This document shows positions 62,183 to 64,000 of a DNA stretch of 64,000 nt, piece by piece. The translations under genes were made by a program, and so were the position numbers. Source of the stretch: Myxococcus dinghuensis. Lineage in GTDB: Bacteria; Myxococcota; Myxococcia; Myxococcales; Myxococcaceae. The stretch covers positions 1-64,000 of the forward strand of contig NZ_JAKCFB010000040.1 of the NCBI RefSeq assembly GCF_024198235.1, in the 5' to 3' direction. Each line of letters begins with the position of its first letter. Positions within the stretch are counted from its first letter, which is position 1. The notes under the pieces are model-generated. The model had not been told where the DNA came from and did no database searches. It worked only from the letters and a program-made list of their open reading frames with translations.

Positions 62183-63430
62183 TCAGCTCGCGGCTCCCGG
62201 AGAGCCATTGGCCACGGGCGCCGGGGCGGCGGCCGGCGCGGGGCGCTCGCTGTACGGGAAGTAGTCCTTGAGCTTCAGGAAGTGCTTCTCGAACAGGTTC
62301 CAGCTCACCAGCGCGATGCCCAGCGAGAGCGACGCCGCGACCAGGTAGAACACCACCTGCATGGGGAAGTCGGACCCGCCCACCTCCTTCAGCGGCGTCT
62401 TCAGCACCGTGCGCCGGAGGATGGCGTCCAGCGGCGAGTGCACCAGGTAGATGGCGTAGCTGTACTTGCCGTAGGTGAGCAGCACGCGGTTGGAGAACAC
62501 GCGGTGGAGCACGCTGCCCTTCTTCGCGGACACGACCTGGTACACGAGCAGCGTGTAGAGGATGCCCACCGCGGTGTAGCCCCCGGTGCGGATCACCGTC
62601 TTGAACGCAGGCCCCACCGGCAGGGCGATGGTCGCCGCCACCACGGGCAGCGCCAGGAGCGGCGCGTAGCGCATCCACGGGAACGCGCCCAGCCCCTTGC
62701 CCTCCGGGTGGCGCAGCACCAGCGACAGCAGCGCGCCCAACGCCAGCGAGTCCACGCGGCAGAACGTCACCACGTACGTGCTCTCCTCGCTCGCGCCCCA
62801 CAGCGTCAGGCCCACGCGCACCAGGATGGCCATGGCGATGGTGCCCAGGCACAGCCGGATGGCGCCCCGGTACGACACCGCGGCGATGAGGAACGGCCAG
62901 ACGATGTAGAACTGCTCCTCGATGGCCAGCGACCACACCACGCCCAGGATGGGGTGCGTCGTGTCCACGAAGAGCTGGTAGAAGTTGGAGAGGTACAGCA
63001 GGTACCAGACGGCGCCGTCGGTGGTGATGCGCTCGTCCAGGTGCAGCCGCCCCACCAGCGGCGGCAGGACGAGGAACGACACGGCCAGCGCCGCGTAGTA
63101 CAGCGGGAAGATGCGCAGGAAGCGCCGCGCGTAGAAGTTGCGGAAGTAATACGTCTGCCCCTTCGCCTCCCACAGGATGCCGGTGATGAGGAAGCCGGAG
63201 AGGACGAAGAACAGGTCCACGCCCGTCCAGCCCGCCCCCGCCAGCCACCAGGTCGCGCGCCCCGCGACGCTCTGGTCACTCAGGTGCGTGGTGTGGAAGA
63301 AGACGACCAGCAGGACCGCGAGGCCCCGGACACCATCCAGCACGGGCAGATGGCCGTGCAGGCGCGGAGCAGGCACCGCCGGAGCACCGGCATCCGGACG
63401 GGCGGAATGGGCAGACATGTTCAGTCTCAT
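62183..63430 (-). CDS. Acyltransferase-3 (OatA/ExoZ-like) membrane protein
   Basis: About 415 residues with about ten membrane helices. The family motifs are LPVLDGVRGLAVLLVVFFHT, GWTGVDLFFVLSGFLITGIL, and YARRFLRIFPLYYAAL, as in acyltransferases that O-acetylate peptidoglycan, polysaccharides or antibiotics. Start is uncertain: ATG 63430 and ATG 63418 both lack a strong ribosome-binding site. Substrate is unknown. Confidence 0.88.
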   Translation of the reverse strand: MRLNMSAHSARPDAGAPAVPAPRLHGHLPVLDGVRGLAVLLVVFFHTTHLSDQSVAGRATWWLAGAGWTGVDLFFVLSGFLITGILWEAKGQTYYFRNFYARRFLRIFPLYYAALAVSFLVLPPLVGRLHLDERITTDGAVWYLLYLSNFYQLFVDTTHPILGVVWSLAIEEQFYIVWPFLIAAVSYRGAIRLCLGTIAMAILVRVGLTLWGASEESTYVVTFCRVDSLALGALLSLVLRHPEGKGLGAFPWMRYAPLLALPVVAATIALPVGPAFKTVIRTGGYTAVGILYTLLVYQVVSAKKGSVLHRVFSNRVLLTYGKYSYAIYLVHSPLDAILRRTVLKTPLKEVGGSDFPMQVVFYLVAASLSLGIALVSWNLFEKHFLKLKDYFPYSERPAPAAAPAPVANGSPGAAS

Positions 63431-63739
63431 ACCAGCATCCATTCCGCGCCAACAAGGTGCCCTCCCTCGACGCAAAGACATCGCCGCGCGAGAAGACGCG
63501 GTGTCACGACGGCCCCGTGACACGCGAGCCGACACCCCGCGCGTGACGTCCCGAGTGAGCCGCCGCCACCGCGCGCCGGGACACGTGCCTGGTCCGCCGC
63601 CCTCCGGCCGTCCTCGCCACGGCCCTGTCCGGAGCCGGCGCGCGCGGCCCACGAGGACGCTGGAACGAGGCTTCGACACGGTCCGGTGAAACTCCGGAGC
63701 GACTCGTGACACTGTGGGCTCGTGGCCCTTCTTTCCGCG
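63431..63739. other. Intergenic region between divergent genes
   Basis: About 309 bp between the acyltransferase and the sigma factor gene. It should hold both promoters. I see no RNA gene, repeat or strong hairpin. Confidence 0.4.
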
Positions 63740-64000
63740 ATGAAGATGGTCCTGGCGGGTGCGCCCCCATCCGACACGGATGGGGAGCGCGCGCTGCTGC
63801 GTCGGGCGCGCGCCGGAGACCCCGCGGCGTTCCGGCGCCTGTTCGAGCGGCACGCACCGGGCGTGTGGCGCTTCCTGCGCGACCTGCTGCGTGACGAGGA
63901 GGCGGCGGACGAGGCCACCCAGGAGACGTTCGTCCGCGCGCACGGGCGGCTCCAGGCGCTGCGCGACGAGGAGCGGCTCGGGGCGTGGCTGCTGGGCATC
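63740..64000 (+). CDS. ECF-type sigma factor, N-terminal part (cut by window end)
   Basis: The frame opens at ATG 63740 and runs off the window. Residues 15-87 show the sigma-70 region 2 pattern: ALLRRARAGDPAAFRRLFER, VWRFLRDLLRDEEAADEATQ (core-binding DxAxEaTQETF), and ETFVRAHGRLQALRDEERLG. Region 4 lies outside. It is likely an extracytoplasmic-function sigma factor; an anti-sigma gene would be expected beyond the edge. Confidence 0.85.
   Translation, partial: MKMVLAGAPPSDTDGERALLRRARAGDPAAFRRLFERHAPGVWRFLRDLLRDEEAADEATQETFVRAHGRLQALRDEERLGAWLLGI

Overview
The window comes from a high-GC deltaproteobacterium and most probably a fruiting myxobacterium of the Cystobacterineae (Myxococcus/Corallococcus/Pyxidicoccus group). 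This rests on gene content, not on a search. The indicators are Cas proteins of the I-MYXAN (dev-type) subtype including a fused Cas4-Cas1, many lipobox lipoproteins, a large hybrid histidine kinase, a lipoprotein toxin with imm11-type immunity as in myxobacterial kin discrimination, and dense coding with ATGA overlaps at very high third-position GC. No rRNA or tRNA gene was recognised.

Left edge (1-5.3 kb) is accessory DNA. It holds two decayed IS66-family copies, one of them an internally deleted 0.8 kb element with both ends kept; a class-C beta-lactamase-like serine hydrolase between them; the C-terminal stump of a TetR regulator cut at an IS end; and an AHH-nuclease lipoprotein toxin with its imm11-type immunity gene.

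The central accessory block (5.4-23 kb) is one CRISPR-Cas locus read on the minus strand. In transcription order it is: a nuclease-SAVED effector (Cap4-like), cmr1, cmr2/cas10, cmr3, cmr4, cmr5, cmr6, cas6 (Cmx6 type), a cas3 stump with only the HD domain, a cas5/devS 3' stump, cas4-cas1, cas2, a leader, and an array of 63 repeats and 62 spacers. The type I-MYXAN interference genes (cas3 helicase, cas8a1, cas7, start of cas5) appear to have been lost in one internal deletion. Adaptation, crRNA processing and the complete type III-B Cmr complex remain. The simplest model is that Cas4-1/Cas2 feed the array, the I-MYXAN Cas6 processes it, Cmr uses the crRNAs, and Cas10 (GGDD intact) makes a cyclic oligonucleotide sensed by the SAVED nuclease. 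This is the most interesting system in the window.

The right part (23-64 kb) looks like ordinary chromosomal DNA. It holds an M43 metalloprotease, a sugar ABC importer lacking a local ATPase, twin paralogous small proteins, a P450 and a fatty acid desaturase, a CDP-alcohol phosphatidyltransferase, a two-domain DsbA-like protein, MltA, a 2OG-Fe(II) oxygenase, a lipase, a 1270-residue hybrid kinase, an SDR, a Tat-exported intradiol dioxygenase-like protein, several regulator/enzyme divergent pairs, a BlaI/M56 pair in which the M56 peptidase is fused to a lytic transglycosylase, an acyltransferase-3, and the start of an ECF sigma factor at the right edge.

Gene starts were chosen by ribosome-binding sites, overlaps and signal peptides. 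Family names are motif-based readings made without database searches.
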